Assembly (NCBI RefSeq): GCF_002898515.1 | Contig: NZ_PPFX01000028.1 | Coordinates: 1 to 54,294 of the forward strand | Source: Geothermobacter hydrogeniphilus | GTDB taxonomy: Bacteria; Desulfobacterota; Desulfuromonadia; Desulfuromonadales; Geothermobacteraceae | Length of the DNA: 54,294 nt | Reading direction: 5' to 3' | Shown: positions 1 through 9,609 of the stretch, one piece after another | Position numbering within the stretch: position 1 is the stretch's first letter | Layout of the letters: every line of letters begins with the position of its first letter | Made by a program: the position numbers and the translations under genes | The notes under the pieces: model-generated | What the model was told of the DNA's origin: nothing | The model's input: only the letters and a program-made list of their open reading frames with translations | Database searches by the model: none

Positions 1-50
1 GTCCCTGTCATCAAGACACAAAGCCCTTGCAAAAAAGGGGGAGACCATAT

Positions 51-205
51 ACGTGAGTTCCTGTTGGATGGAGAATGCAAGTGCTTGGCCTGAATGGGAT
101 TTCCAAAAATCTGAAGCGCACCCATAGGTTCGCTGGTGATTTTTGGAAATCCCAGGCAGGTCAATGACTTGTGCTGTCCGCCGACAAGGGACTCACGAAT
201 TCAGG
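51..205 (+). repeat. Dispersed palindromic element, copy A (left end degenerate)
   Basis: This is one of four related copies in the window. It has an inner inverted repeat, GGGATTTCCAAAAATC at about 98-113 and its complement GATTTTTGGAAATCCC at about 138-153, so that stem is perfect here. The spacer contains the conserved string GCGCACCCATAGGTTCGC. The right end is AATTCAGG (198-205), close to the GATTCAGG end of the other copies. The expected left end CCTGAATC is missing and the recognisable left edge is only CGTGAGTTCC near position 52. The copy lies downstream of the diguanylate cyclase. The family assignment comes from comparing the copies with each other, not from a database. Confidence 0.8.
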
Positions 206-241
206 TCTGGGACAAGCTTACCACATGTTCGCATACAATTT

Positions 242-1513
242 TCAGGCGGACATGATTCGCGCCGGATGATCCGGGGGTTCAATTGCCTCGGCCCCGACCA
301 CGCAGTTGCAGCCCTGCTGCTTGGCCCGGGCGAGAGCCTCCAGGGCCCTTTTCAGGGCCGGTTCAAAGGAAGGTTCATGCACTTTGGCAATGGCCAGGCC
401 GATACTGACGGTGACCTCGATTTCCAGGGTGTCGACAATGAAGGGTGCGCTGCGCACCTTTTGGCAAAACCTTTCGGCAGCGGCCAGGGCCCCGCTTCGC
501 GTACTGGCCGGCAGCACAACCAGAAATTCCTCGCCGCCATAACGACCGAGGGCATCGTAGCCGCGCAACTCACCGGCAAGCCGCTGCGACAACCCGCGCA
601 GAACATCATCCCCCGCCGCGCGCCCATATTCCTGGTTGATCAGGTTCAGGTGATCAACATCGATGACCAGCAGTGCCAGACAGTTTTCAAGGGCCTGCTC
701 TTCAAGGCGCTGCATGCGGGAAATCTCGATGCCGGCGCGTTGCAGAATCTCCCGACGGTTCGCCACCCCGGTCAACTCATCGAGGATCGTCGCCCGTCGT
801 ATTTCATCCTGTGCCGCCTGCAGACGTTTCGCCGCCTGGCGGAGAAAGAGGTAGGAAAGTCCGAAGACGCCGAGGAGAACCAGTAACAGCAGCAGTACCG
901 AGGCAATGACCCCGCTCAGCAGATCCTGCCGATATCGGGTCACATCGCGATAAATCTCGAAACAGCCGATCACCTGACCGTTTCCGACCCGGATCGGAAT
1001 ATAGCTTTCCACCACATCGACGATCGATGGCCGCGGCTCCCCGGGCCGGGAGATCTTTTCGTGCTGCACCAGTTGCGAGTCGGGAGTTCCCTTGAGTGCC
1101 CGGTTGAGACGGTCGTTGCCGAATTCATTGGTTCCGATCAGGCTCCGGTCGCTGCTGTAGAGGACAACCCATTCGGGGGAGAAGATCGTGACCTTGACAA
1201 TGTTGAACGGCTTGAGGGTTTGGCGCAGGCGCTGGTCGAATTCCGCCAACCGGTCCATGTCGACCGCCAAGTCGACCTGGCCCTGAGGTCCGGTCCGCAA
1301 CAGGCTCGCCGCTTCCCGGTGAAGCAGGTCATTTCCGGCCTGGATAGCATCTTTTTCCGCGATTTGAACCAGTTGTCGTTCGAAAACCTGGTAGATTCCG
1401 CTACCGACCAGAATCAGAATGACCGAAATGGAAATCATGGCAACGATGACCATCAGCTGCAGCAGCCTGGATGGCTGACGTTGCATGGTATTTACGGACG
1501 AACTGGTTTCCAT
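242..1513 (-). CDS. Membrane-bound diguanylate cyclase (GGDEF)
   Basis: This 423-residue inner-membrane protein is predicted to make cyclic di-GMP from two GTP. An N-terminal membrane segment (about residues 20-40) is followed by a periplasmic sensor region of roughly 160 residues and a second membrane segment (about 202-224). A short linker then leads into a C-terminal GGDEF domain carrying an intact GGEEF signature near residues 326-330. The inhibitory I-site RxxD is present as RGYD, exactly five residues before GGEEF, so product feedback is expected. The ATG at 1513 was chosen because GGGAG lies five bases upstream; the in-frame start at 1597 has no such site. The sensed signal is unknown. 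No EAL domain is present. Confidence 0.9.
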   Translation of the reverse strand: METSSSVNTMQRQPSRLLQLMVIVAMISISVILILVGSGIYQVFERQLVQIAEKDAIQAGNDLLHREAASLLRTGPQGQVDLAVDMDRLAEFDQRLRQTLKPFNIVKVTIFSPEWVVLYSSDRSLIGTNEFGNDRLNRALKGTPDSQLVQHEKISRPGEPRPSIVDVVESYIPIRVGNGQVIGCFEIYRDVTRYRQDLLSGVIASVLLLLLVLLGVFGLSYLFLRQAAKRLQAAQDEIRRATILDELTGVANRREILQRAGIEISRMQRLEEQALENCLALLVIDVDHLNLINQEYGRAAGDDVLRGLSQRLAGELRGYDALGRYGGEEFLVVLPASTRSGALAAAERFCQKVRSAPFIVDTLEIEVTVSIGLAIAKVHEPSFEPALKRALEALARAKQQGCNCVVGAEAIEPPDHPARIMSA

Positions 1514-1625
1514 GACCGCTCCCGAAAAAATGACCTTCAGCCCGGCACCGTACCTGCGCAAGCAGGACGTGATGCATCCCAACTTAGCAAAAATCATTAT
1601 TTTAATGAAGGCCTGATTCAGGTGC

Positions 1626-2006
1626 TCAGTTGTTCAAAGGGATGGCGTCCCAACCGGTAACGATGCCGCGTTCGTCGAAGAAAACCTTGATCAACTGCCG
1701 TCGGCTGCGCACCGGAGAATAATTCAGCGACGCCATTCCGGTTACGCTGGAGGCATAATAGCTCCAGATTTCACGCGTTCCGGGAGGATAGAGTATCTCA
1801 TGGCCGGCGTAGGGCCAGAGAACCTGATCAGTATAGGAGATGGTGTTGGGTGAGCCAAAAACCTGAAACGCCTGGCCGCGTGAAGTATGCCCGGCGTGCA
1901 ATGTCAGAGACGCCAGCCGTGGAGAGAGGTCCTGATTGCCGGTCCCGATATTCTGCGCGCAACCGGACAAAAGAAAAAACAGCGAACATATCACCAGCAC
2001 GCGCAT
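1626..2006 (-). CDS. Small lipoprotein with BamE/SmpA-like fold
   Basis: This 126-residue protein has a lipoprotein signal: a short hydrophobic stretch ending in LLSGC, with the Cys near residue 18. The mature part has the SmpA/OmlA/BamE pattern: a turn with FGSPN, then REIWSYYAS, then a terminal strand KVFFDERGIVTGW. BamE belongs to the outer-membrane beta-barrel assembly machine, but this larger superfamily has other roles, so only the fold class is claimed. The ATG at 2006 has GGAGG five bases upstream; the longer frame from 2030 has no ribosome site. It is followed, same strand and 112 bases away, by the diguanylate cyclase. Confidence 0.65.
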   Translation of the reverse strand: MRVLVICSLFFLLSGCAQNIGTGNQDLSPRLASLTLHAGHTSRGQAFQVFGSPNTISYTDQVLWPYAGHEILYPPGTREIWSYYASSVTGMASLNYSPVRSRRQLIKVFFDERGIVTGWDAIPLNN

Positions 2007-2101
2007 GGAGGCCTCCGACAAGAGTGTCATGATTCTCTCATCGGCGCGACAAAGGTCATTCTTTAACCACTGTCAACCCCGCAGGGGCACATCATAAGCT
2101 T

Positions 2102-3100
2102 TCAATGGTCACCATGCCGAACGAGTTCCTGCTGCAGCTTCAAAAAACTCAGGAATCGTTCTTCGGCAAGACGGCCTTCGGCCACCGCCTGTTTGACGCT
2201 GCAGTCCGGTTCTTCAAGATGACGGCAATCGCTGAAACGGCACGCGCGGGCAAGGACGAAAATATCCTCGAAAGCTTCCTCCAGGCTGGCCGTCTCTTTC
2301 CATAGCTGAAGTTCCCGCATGCCGGGATTATCCATCAGCAGAACACCACCGGGCAACCGCAGCAGCTCACGGTGGGTGGTCGTGTGGCGACCCTTGCCGT
2401 CACTCTCGCTGACGGTGGCGACCTGCTGCCGTTCTTCTCCCAGCAGACGATTGATCAGTGTCGACTTGCCGACCCCGGAGGAACCGAGCATGGCAATGGT
2501 GTCACCGGATTTCATGAAGGGTGAAAGCGCGTCCAGACCCGTCCCCTGCTCCGCACTGAGAATGACAACCGGGCAGCCGAAGGATTCCACCTGCAAACGG
2601 TACGCATCCGGATCCGAGCAGAGGTCGGCCTTGTTGAGCAGTAAAACAGCGCGGGCGCCGCTGCCGGTCACCAGCGCCAGGTAACGCTCGATCCGGCGGG
2701 GATTGAAATCCTGATCCAGCCCGGTGATGACAAAGACGGTGTCGACATTGGCGGCAATCACCTGCTCGACCAGACGCCCCCGCCGCCCGGGAGCCTGACG
2801 GGAAAGACAGGTCTGCCGCGGTAGAACCTCCTCGACGACGGCACTCCGGGAAGCACCGGCCGGTTTGAACACCACCCAGTCTCCGACCACCGGCAACAAC
2901 CCGCCGACCCGTCTTTTCAAATGATGCAGGCGCCCGGGGATGCGCGCCGCAACCTGTTCATCTTCTCCGGTGAGCAAGGTGCAGAAATCACGCGTTGTCG
3001 CGATTACCCGGCCGGGCAGCAGGCCTTTTCTACCATGGCGGCGCATGGCTTCAGCCTGTATCTGCCGCCAGCCCAGTTGTATCAGGGCCTCATCGTTCAT
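2102..3100 (-). CDS. rsgA: Ribosome small-subunit-dependent GTPase A
   Basis: RsgA is a GTPase that acts in late maturation of the 30S subunit. The 332-residue protein shows the circularly permuted motif order of the family: an N-terminal OB-fold region, then G4 (LLNKADL), then G1 (GSSGVGKST), then G3 (DNPG). It ends in the zinc knuckle C-x4-C-x-H-x5-C (CRFSDCRHLEEPDC). Its ATG overlaps the addA stop codon by four bases (ATGA), so it is translationally coupled at the end of the vanZ-addB-addA set. All key motifs are intact. Confidence 0.95.
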   Translation of the reverse strand: MNDEALIQLGWRQIQAEAMRRHGRKGLLPGRVIATTRDFCTLLTGEDEQVAARIPGRLHHLKRRVGGLLPVVGDWVVFKPAGASRSAVVEEVLPRQTCLSRQAPGRRGRLVEQVIAANVDTVFVITGLDQDFNPRRIERYLALVTGSGARAVLLLNKADLCSDPDAYRLQVESFGCPVVILSAEQGTGLDALSPFMKSGDTIAMLGSSGVGKSTLINRLLGEERQQVATVSESDGKGRHTTTHRELLRLPGGVLLMDNPGMRELQLWKETASLEEAFEDIFVLARACRFSDCRHLEEPDCSVKQAVAEGRLAEERFLSFLKLQQELVRHGDH

Positions 3101-6100
3101 GTTTCGTCAATCCTGAGCAAGCGGTCAATCAAAGGGAAATAGAGCGCCGGGCAAAGTGGCCGCCCCGGTTCACGGGCGGCAAACAGGCGCGCGTAAAACC
3201 CGAGTTGTTCGGCATAATGATCTTTTTCCCGGGCTAGAAATGCGTCAACCGGTTCATCGGCTGCCGGGTGGCTGGTTTTGTAGTCAACGATCCAGCGCTG
3301 TCCTTCCCGGTCGATGAAGGTACGGTCAATCGCGGCATGAACCAGTCGCCCGCCGACCAGGCCGTGCAGGGCAAATTCGGTAGCAACCTCCGTCGCCTGA
3401 TCAAAGAGCAGGTCGGCATGTCGGCCGTGAAATGTCTGTTCCATCGCCGTCAGGACCCGTCCGCAGCAATCCTCCAGCCGATGGGCGCCAATCCCGGCCA
3501 TCAGCAGTCGTCTTTTCCAGAACGCCTTCTGTTCGCACAGAAAATCACGCGCCGGTCGTTCGGCTCCGGGCTGCCCATACTGGTCCAGTAGTTGATGGAC
3601 CAGGTTGCCGACCACTCGGCCTTCATGGCTGCGTAAATTGATGCGCAACTCCGTGGTCGGTCGGCCATGTCCCGACGAAGCACTCTGGAAGCCTTCCTGC
3701 CGCGTCACAACCGTATCCGCAAGCGGCGGCCGCTGCCATGCGAGGGGAAGACGCTGCAGCCGCTGTGGAGGACGCTGCGGGACAGCGTCTGACTCACCGG
3801 CGTCGCACGGCACGGCAAACAGGCCGCCGACCTGTTCCCAGATACGACCGAGCAGCGAGGAGGAGGACGGTTCCAGCTCTCCCGAAGACCTTTGTTCCAG
3901 GTGTCCAAGCAGGTGAATCCGACGAATGGCACGGGTGACGGCAACGTAGATCAATCGATCGGTTTCGAGCTGGTTCTTCTCCTGCTGCAGATGCTGGATG
4001 GCCTGGTAGGTGGCGTCATCATTACTGCTGTCGGCTCTCCTGACCGGCGCCAGCAGCAGCGAGTATTCCGGATGGTCGATCCAGCTGAGCAGCGGGCGAT
4101 CCTGGCGCGGGGCGGGACGTCCCAGTCCCGGCAGGATGACGGTGTCGAACTGCAGGCCCTTGGCCTTGTGAATGGTCATCAGCTGCAGATTGTCACCCGC
4201 CTGCGGGTCAGGAGCGGCAAACAGCTGACTGAGGCGCCGGTCCAACTGCTCAAAATCGACAAGGTCTCCACCGCAGTCGAGTTCTTCGAGCAGGCAGAAG
4301 AAACGTTCGGCGTCAGGCAGCGCCGATGGATTGCAACAGGCCGGTCCGGCCAGTGCCAGCCATGTGGTTTCGACCAGTCGCCGCAACGGAACCCGTCCGC
4401 GTGTCTGCAGGGCGGCGGCAATCGCCGGTCTGATCCGTTCCCAGCGCTGCTGACCGGCCGCGGTCAGGCGGGAAAACAGCTCGCCCCGATCGGCAGGTTC
4501 CTGCAACAGTTGCCAGAGCGGAGACTGCCGGTCGGAACCGATAAGCCGCTGCAGATCTTCGAGGGACAAACCGCACCACGGCGCCCGCAGCAGGGCCAGC
4601 CAGCTCACCCTGTCGGCCGGGTGCAGCAACGCCCTGGTCAGAGCACGCAGATCCTGGATCAGCGGCCGCATCTCAAGGCTGTCGAGATCATGGGCCAGAA
4701 AAGGCAGCCCGGCCCTTTTGAGGGCCGGGATAATTCGCTCCAGGTGGCTGCGGGCCCGGACCAGGATTGCGACACTGCCGCCTGGATGCTCACGCTGCGC
4801 AGCGCGCACCAGCTCGACCACTTTTTCGGCTTCAGCTTCATCCTGGCGACCACTGAAACTCCACCCCTGGACGGCCGGGCCGGTCAACGTTGCCCGGGTC
4901 GCGGCCGCGAACGCATAGGGAACGGCACCCCGCAACATGTCTTCATCCGCGGGGAAGATGGCGCCGAAAACAGTGTTGACCCAGTTGACGATCCCCTGTT
5001 GAGAACGGAAATTGGCTTCCAGCTTAAGTGCCGTCGGCCGGATGGCACCGATTCCATCCCTGCAGACCTGCAGGAAATAGCCGACCTCGGCCTGACGGAA
5101 ACGATAGATCGACTGCATCGGGTCGCCGACCAGGAAAAGAGTCCGGCCGTCACCGGCCTGCCACCCCGCGGTCAACCGCCTGAGCAGCTCAAACTGGATA
5201 TAAGAGGTGTCCTGGAATTCGTCAATCAGAATATGACGCAACCGGGCATCGAACTGCAGCAGCAGTTCTTCCGGGGCTTCCGCTGTTCCCAGGGCCCGCA
5301 GGGCCGCCCCGGCCACCTCGACAAAGTCGATTTCGCCGCATTGTCGAAAAACTTCGTTGAGTTCGGCAACCGCCAGCGGCAGCAGTTCGATCAGGGCATC
5401 GAGCAGCTGCCATTGCTGATCCCCATAGCCGGCGTCGGGGCGGCCGCGAAAGGTGTTCAGGGCTTCGAGCAGACCGGGCAGACCGGCAAACTGATCAAGA
5501 AGCAGCAGAAACTGCTGTTTTGCCTCCGCCGCGGCCTTCCCGGCCGGGAATCCCTGCCGCCGGGTAACCGTTTTGCGGATCGTCCCCTGGCCGGTCAGAA
5601 CCAGCTCCAGCAGGCGGTCCCAGCAGGCCAACTCCGCTTCCAGAGAGGTCTCGCGGTTTTCCAGACACTCCTGCAGCTCCCCTTCTCCGGCTTCAGCCAG
5701 GTTCTCGGCCGCCACCTCGGCCGCCTGGAAAAGTCGCATTTCCAGATCCTGACCGAGCCGCCCTTTCAATCGCTGCAACAACTCCCGGTTGAACCCCCGC
5801 AGCCCCTCTTCCAGTTGTTCGCGAGCCTGCTGATGACGACGGTCGAGCAGACAACGCAGCCATTGATCGCGCCGTCCAAGCAGGCTGACAACCATGTCCC
5901 GCAGACGGCTGAGCTGATTATCGAGATGATCAAGCAGCAGGGCCACCGATTCCCCGCCCGGTTCACCACTTTCGAGACGGGCCAGCAGCTTCTCGCCGGC
6001 GAGACGGTAGAGTTCTCCGGCATCCTGACTGATACGGGGCGGCGCCCCGAAGCGGCTCAACCAGGGCATGCGTCGGGTCAACAGGCTGCAGAAACTGTCG

Positions 6101-6471
6101 ATGGTCTGCAATTGCAGCCGCGCGGGATTGCGCAACAGATCCCATCCCCGGCGATCAGCATGCCGCAACGCCTTGCGGGCGAGAACCCAGGTCTGCCGGG
6201 CGTGTGGTTCATCGGGTACCGGTTTGTCCGCTGCGTCGTGCAGTGACGCCAGCAGCCGACCGCGCATTTCAGCCGCCGCTTTGCGGGTAAAGGTAATCGC
6301 AAGAATCTCTTCCGGCTCGGCAACCATACTCAGCAGCGCCAGCAGCCGTTGTGTCAACAACTCAGTTTTACCTGAACCGGCCGGAGCCTGGACAATAAAG
6401 GAACGCCCCGGATCGAGAGCCTCGCGACGAGCCTGCAGATCATTTTGCGGTGGCGCCAGGGCGTCAGTCAC
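3097..6471 (-). CDS. addA: AddA-type UvrD/Rep helicase-nuclease for double-strand break repair
   Basis: This protein of about 1124 residues is the motor and nuclease partner of an AddAB-type enzyme that resects double-strand ends for RecA loading. Visible motifs are Walker A APAGSGKTELL (about residues 30-40), Walker B LIDEFQDTSY, GDPMQSIYRFRQAE, the late superfamily 1 motifs TIHKAKGLQFDTV and YVAVTRA, and a C-terminal nuclease strand WIVDYKTSH. I chose GTG at 6471 because GAGGAGG lies six bases upstream; an ATG at 6486 is in frame but lacks a site. With this start it overlaps addB by eight bases. It is followed by rsgA with a 4-bp overlap. Confidence 0.92.
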   Translation of the reverse strand: MTDALAPPQNDLQARREALDPGRSFIVQAPAGSGKTELLTQRLLALLSMVAEPEEILAITFTRKAAAEMRGRLLASLHDAADKPVPDEPHARQTWVLARKALRHADRRGWDLLRNPARLQLQTIDSFCSLLTRRMPWLSRFGAPPRISQDAGELYRLAGEKLLARLESGEPGGESVALLLDHLDNQLSRLRDMVVSLLGRRDQWLRCLLDRRHQQAREQLEEGLRGFNRELLQRLKGRLGQDLEMRLFQAAEVAAENLAEAGEGELQECLENRETSLEAELACWDRLLELVLTGQGTIRKTVTRRQGFPAGKAAAEAKQQFLLLLDQFAGLPGLLEALNTFRGRPDAGYGDQQWQLLDALIELLPLAVAELNEVFRQCGEIDFVEVAGAALRALGTAEAPEELLLQFDARLRHILIDEFQDTSYIQFELLRRLTAGWQAGDGRTLFLVGDPMQSIYRFRQAEVGYFLQVCRDGIGAIRPTALKLEANFRSQQGIVNWVNTVFGAIFPADEDMLRGAVPYAFAAATRATLTGPAVQGWSFSGRQDEAEAEKVVELVRAAQREHPGGSVAILVRARSHLERIIPALKRAGLPFLAHDLDSLEMRPLIQDLRALTRALLHPADRVSWLALLRAPWCGLSLEDLQRLIGSDRQSPLWQLLQEPADRGELFSRLTAAGQQRWERIRPAIAAALQTRGRVPLRRLVETTWLALAGPACCNPSALPDAERFFCLLEELDCGGDLVDFEQLDRRLSQLFAAPDPQAGDNLQLMTIHKAKGLQFDTVILPGLGRPAPRQDRPLLSWIDHPEYSLLLAPVRRADSSNDDATYQAIQHLQQEKNQLETDRLIYVAVTRAIRRIHLLGHLEQRSSGELEPSSSSLLGRIWEQVGGLFAVPCDAGESDAVPQRPPQRLQRLPLAWQRPPLADTVVTRQEGFQSASSGHGRPTTELRINLRSHEGRVVGNLVHQLLDQYGQPGAERPARDFLCEQKAFWKRRLLMAGIGAHRLEDCCGRVLTAMEQTFHGRHADLLFDQATEVATEFALHGLVGGRLVHAAIDRTFIDREGQRWIVDYKTSHPAADEPVDAFLAREKDHYAEQLGFYARLFAAREPGRPLCPALYFPLIDRLLRIDET

Positions 6472-9124
6472 AGTGAACCTCCTCAACCGTCAGGTCGTAT
6501 TCAAGCCGCCGGCAGAACGGAAGCAGATCGCAGTAACGACAGGCCTTGACCGCATCGACCGGGTCAACCCGAGCCTGACCGTCAACAAACTCATCAGCCA
6601 GTTGTTCGAGGGTGCCCCGCCAATGCCGCAGAACATCGTCGAAATCCTCTCGGCCGTGTTCTTCAAGCAGCCGTTCCATGGTCCTGGTCGATCGCTCATC
6701 CCAGGCGCAGTCGGCCCGCAGCAGTCCATGAAAACCATTTTCGTCAGGTCGACAATGCACCCGCGCGAAGAGGGCACCGCCGACATCGTCCGGCGGCATA
6801 CTGAAACAGTAGATCGGCAGTTGAGGTTCACTGACCCGCTCATCGAGCCACTGGCTCACATCCGGTTTGCCGGTCTTGTAGTCAATAACCAGTTGCCGAC
6901 CGTTTTCCAGCCGGTCGATGCGATCGATGCGGGTACGGACGGCGAGGTTGCCGATGGTCACCAGTCGACTCTGTTCGGTCGCGATGACCTCGAATGGGGG
7001 TCGATCATATTCTTTCTCAAGCCAGCTGCGGGCGACGCGCTGCAGACGCTGCAGCTCGATCCGGCGCTGACGGTTGGGCAGGTCAAGACGTTTTTCCTTC
7101 TCAAAAGCCTTCAGGGCGTCTTCGGCGGAGCGAGCCAATTCACGGGCAAGCTCCTCGTCACTGAGCGTAAGCAGTTGCCGCCTGCTGCTGACCCTGGACC
7201 AGAAGGATTCAAGCAGCCCGTGAACGAGGGTGCCGCGACTCATCGGATCAAGGCCGATGTCCGGGCATTCAAGCCCCCGCGCCAGCAGACGGTGATGCGC
7301 AAAGGCGCGAAACGGGCACAGTGCCTGGTCTTTGAGAATGCCGGTACCGCCCTTGAAGGGGATGCCGGCGGGGATACCGGGCCCCTGCGAATCCTGCCAG
7401 GTCTCAAGAACAATGGAGCCGCTGAACAATCGCCTCGGATCGTTGCTGACCACACACTCGGGCAGGATTTCCGGGAGATCCGCAAGCAGCGGGCTCGGCC
7501 GGCATTCGGCCCCGTCGACACTGCCGGGCCAGCTGACAACAACCTGGTCGGCAGCATGAAACAGACGTTGACAGGCACGTTGGGCAAACTCGAGTTCCCG
7601 CCCGGCATCGGCATGGGGCATAGCCATCTCTTTCTGCATCGCCAGGGGCAGAAAGGGGTTGGGCCGCGCCGGGATCGGAAACGCGCCGTCGTGCATTCCC
7701 AGGATCCAGAGAGCATCGAAAGACTGCCCGCTTGACTCAAGAAGGCCGAGGACCTGCAGCCGGGAGGGGACCTCCTCGACCTGGAATTCCGTTTCCCGGG
7801 CCATGCGCTGCAAAAGACTGACGGCAACATGACGTTCAACCGGGGAGGAAACCAGGTCCAGGCTGGCGAGACGGTGCAACAGGTCGAGGAATTTTTCAAC
7901 CAGCTGGTACTGGCGGCTGTCGATCGTGCCTTCCCCGGGCCAGCCGACCGCTTCGAGCAGCCGCGCCATCTGTTCACTCCAGAGCCCAGGCCGTCTGAGA
8001 CGACGATCGGCAACCCAGTCCCGAAGATGCTTCAGGATGGCAAGAAAGCGGGGAAGCGTCCCGAGCTTTTCGACCATGCGGATGAGCCGCGGCAACGGCA
8101 CCACGCTCTGGCCGTTGTTACGCAGTTCCAGGTCAGCCAGGGCGCGGGCCCTGCCCTCCGCGACAGAGTGTCCCAGGAAGGGGGAGCGGAGCAGCAGGCC
8201 CGCTTCGGCGAGTTCAATCCGGTTGCCGCAACCGAACAGGGTGAGGGCAAGCCGCACCGGCCCCTCCTCTGCCAGGCAGGATCCGAGGGAGAACCCCGCC
8301 GGATGGGCCGTTCCGAACTGCAGGGCCTGCTGCGGACCCAATTCCGCCTGCAGCAGGTCGCGCAACAGAGAGAGGTAATCCCCCAGAGCCGGGGCGACGA
8401 TGCCGATACGGGTCCGGGAGTTCCGCTCCAGCAGCCGTCGCGTCCAGCGGGCGCAGAGGCGGACCTCCTCCTGCGGATCAGTGACACAGCAACGGCTCAC
8501 CGAACGGGCAGGTCTGCCGTCATCGGTTATGACTTCGACACGTGTGCCCGCTTTTTCAAGCGACCGCAACAGCTCCTCAAGACTGGGCGGGAGCAGGTCG
8601 AAACCGGCAAGGGTCAAGATTTCGGGAGCCTTGACTCTGCCCTGCGCCAGTCCGGTGGCAACCAGCCTCGGCAATTCGGCCGGAGTCAGCCAGCCCGCTT
8701 CCGCGCTGCGTTGTTCCCAGTCCCGGAGCCAGCGTCTGAACGCCGCGACATCGTCGCTCATGGGATAACAGTCAATGTTGCCGCCGTACTGCAGCAACAA
8801 CTGCCGGGCGGCCGAGGCGGATTCGGCGCTGGAGGAAACCTGCAGTAATCCGGAAACGTTGTGGCGGGCGACATCCTCTTCAATAACCTCTTCCCACAGA
8901 CGACGAACCTGGCCGTCGTTGAGAAGCCTGGCGGTCAGGCCGAGTTCGTCCCCGCGGGCGGTCAGCCAGGCGGACAGGGGCATGATGGCCGGTCGTTCCC
9001 AGCAGAGAATCCCATTTTCCACCTGTTGCTGATCGTAAAGGGAAAGCAGGGTGGCGGCCAGGCGATTGTTGGCCGTCAGAACCGGGCCTCGCGCGGCCAA
9101 CTCCAGGATGGGGGTGTCCGTCAT
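6464..9124 (-). CDS. addB: AddB-like PD-(D/E)XK nuclease subunit
   Basis: This 886-residue partner of the AddA-type helicase corresponds to the proteobacterial 'probable DNA repair protein' type of AddB. The N-terminal two thirds form an inactivated helicase-like fold with no clear Walker A. The C-terminal third is a RecB-type nuclease with the catalytic strand LVIDYKTGKPD. It is followed by the cysteine cluster CRYCDLLPFC, which in AddB proteins holds an iron-sulfur cluster with an upstream Cys (CPFRAFAHHRL region). Its ATG overlaps the stop of the vanZ-like gene (TGATG), and its 3' end overlaps addA. Assignment as AddB rather than another RecB-family nuclease rests on this pairing. Confidence 0.85.
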   Translation of the reverse strand: MTDTPILELAARGPVLTANNRLAATLLSLYDQQQVENGILCWERPAIMPLSAWLTARGDELGLTARLLNDGQVRRLWEEVIEEDVARHNVSGLLQVSSSAESASAARQLLLQYGGNIDCYPMSDDVAAFRRWLRDWEQRSAEAGWLTPAELPRLVATGLAQGRVKAPEILTLAGFDLLPPSLEELLRSLEKAGTRVEVITDDGRPARSVSRCCVTDPQEEVRLCARWTRRLLERNSRTRIGIVAPALGDYLSLLRDLLQAELGPQQALQFGTAHPAGFSLGSCLAEEGPVRLALTLFGCGNRIELAEAGLLLRSPFLGHSVAEGRARALADLELRNNGQSVVPLPRLIRMVEKLGTLPRFLAILKHLRDWVADRRLRRPGLWSEQMARLLEAVGWPGEGTIDSRQYQLVEKFLDLLHRLASLDLVSSPVERHVAVSLLQRMARETEFQVEEVPSRLQVLGLLESSGQSFDALWILGMHDGAFPIPARPNPFLPLAMQKEMAMPHADAGRELEFAQRACQRLFHAADQVVVSWPGSVDGAECRPSPLLADLPEILPECVVSNDPRRLFSGSIVLETWQDSQGPGIPAGIPFKGGTGILKDQALCPFRAFAHHRLLARGLECPDIGLDPMSRGTLVHGLLESFWSRVSSRRQLLTLSDEELARELARSAEDALKAFEKEKRLDLPNRQRRIELQRLQRVARSWLEKEYDRPPFEVIATEQSRLVTIGNLAVRTRIDRIDRLENGRQLVIDYKTGKPDVSQWLDERVSEPQLPIYCFSMPPDDVGGALFARVHCRPDENGFHGLLRADCAWDERSTRTMERLLEEHGREDFDDVLRHWRGTLEQLADEFVDGQARVDPVDAVKACRYCDLLPFCRRLEYDLTVEEVHCD

Positions 9125-9516
9125 CAGTATCGAGTCTCCCGGCGCAGCCAGATGATGACCAGATGCATCAACACCAATCCGGTCAGGGTCCCGACCAGGT
9201 TGGCGACCAGGTCAGACCATTCAAAACAACGCCCGAGTTTCAATACACCCTGCAGAAACTCGAACATGGCACCGGTCCCCCAGGCAATCCCGGCCGCCCA
9301 TAACAGGCGGACACGGTTCACCAGTCGCGGAGAGAGAACAACAAACAGGAGCGGGCCGAGAACCGCGTAGGCAAGTGCGTGCTCCAGCTTGTCCCAAGAG
9401 ATGATATCGGGTGGTTGCGGCGGATTCGGCATCAACGACAACACCCCAAGCAGGACCAGATAAAGCCCGAGAATGGTTCTCAGGATCGGTCTGAGTTGAA
9501 ATTTCAAAGGACGCAT
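9124..9516 (-). CDS. VanZ-family membrane protein
   Basis: This hydrophobic protein of about 130 residues has four likely membrane helices and VanZ-family features: DKLEHALAYAVLG between helices one and two, and FEFLQGVLKLGRCFEWSDLVANLVGTLTG near the end. VanZ of Tn1546 raises teicoplanin resistance, but most chromosomal homologues have no known role. The ATG at 9516 was preferred over a start at 9618 because the protein then begins just before the first membrane helix; no strong ribosome site is visible at either. The stop overlaps the addB ATG, which places this gene first in the addB-addA-rsgA set. Confidence 0.75.
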   Translation of the reverse strand: MRPLKFQLRPILRTILGLYLVLLGVLSLMPNPPQPPDIISWDKLEHALAYAVLGPLLFVVLSPRLVNRVRLLWAAGIAWGTGAMFEFLQGVLKLGRCFEWSDLVANLVGTLTGLVLMHLVIIWLRRETRY

Positions 9517-9609
9517 CGGCTCGGTCTGGTAAAATGATATGCGTTTACGGGCGGTCCGGTCGTCGGCGGCCCTGACTGCTGCCAATTGACTCTGAAGTCG
9601 GGACAGAAT

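Noticed and set aside
3892-6246. 784-codon open frame on the plus strand
   Set aside because: It is entirely antisense to addA, has low-complexity Gln/Arg/Pro-rich translation and no ribosome site or family motif; it is a shadow of a GC-rich gene.
6068-7735. 555-codon open frame on the plus strand
   Set aside because: Antisense to addA and addB, which have clear catalytic motifs; no recognisable domain.
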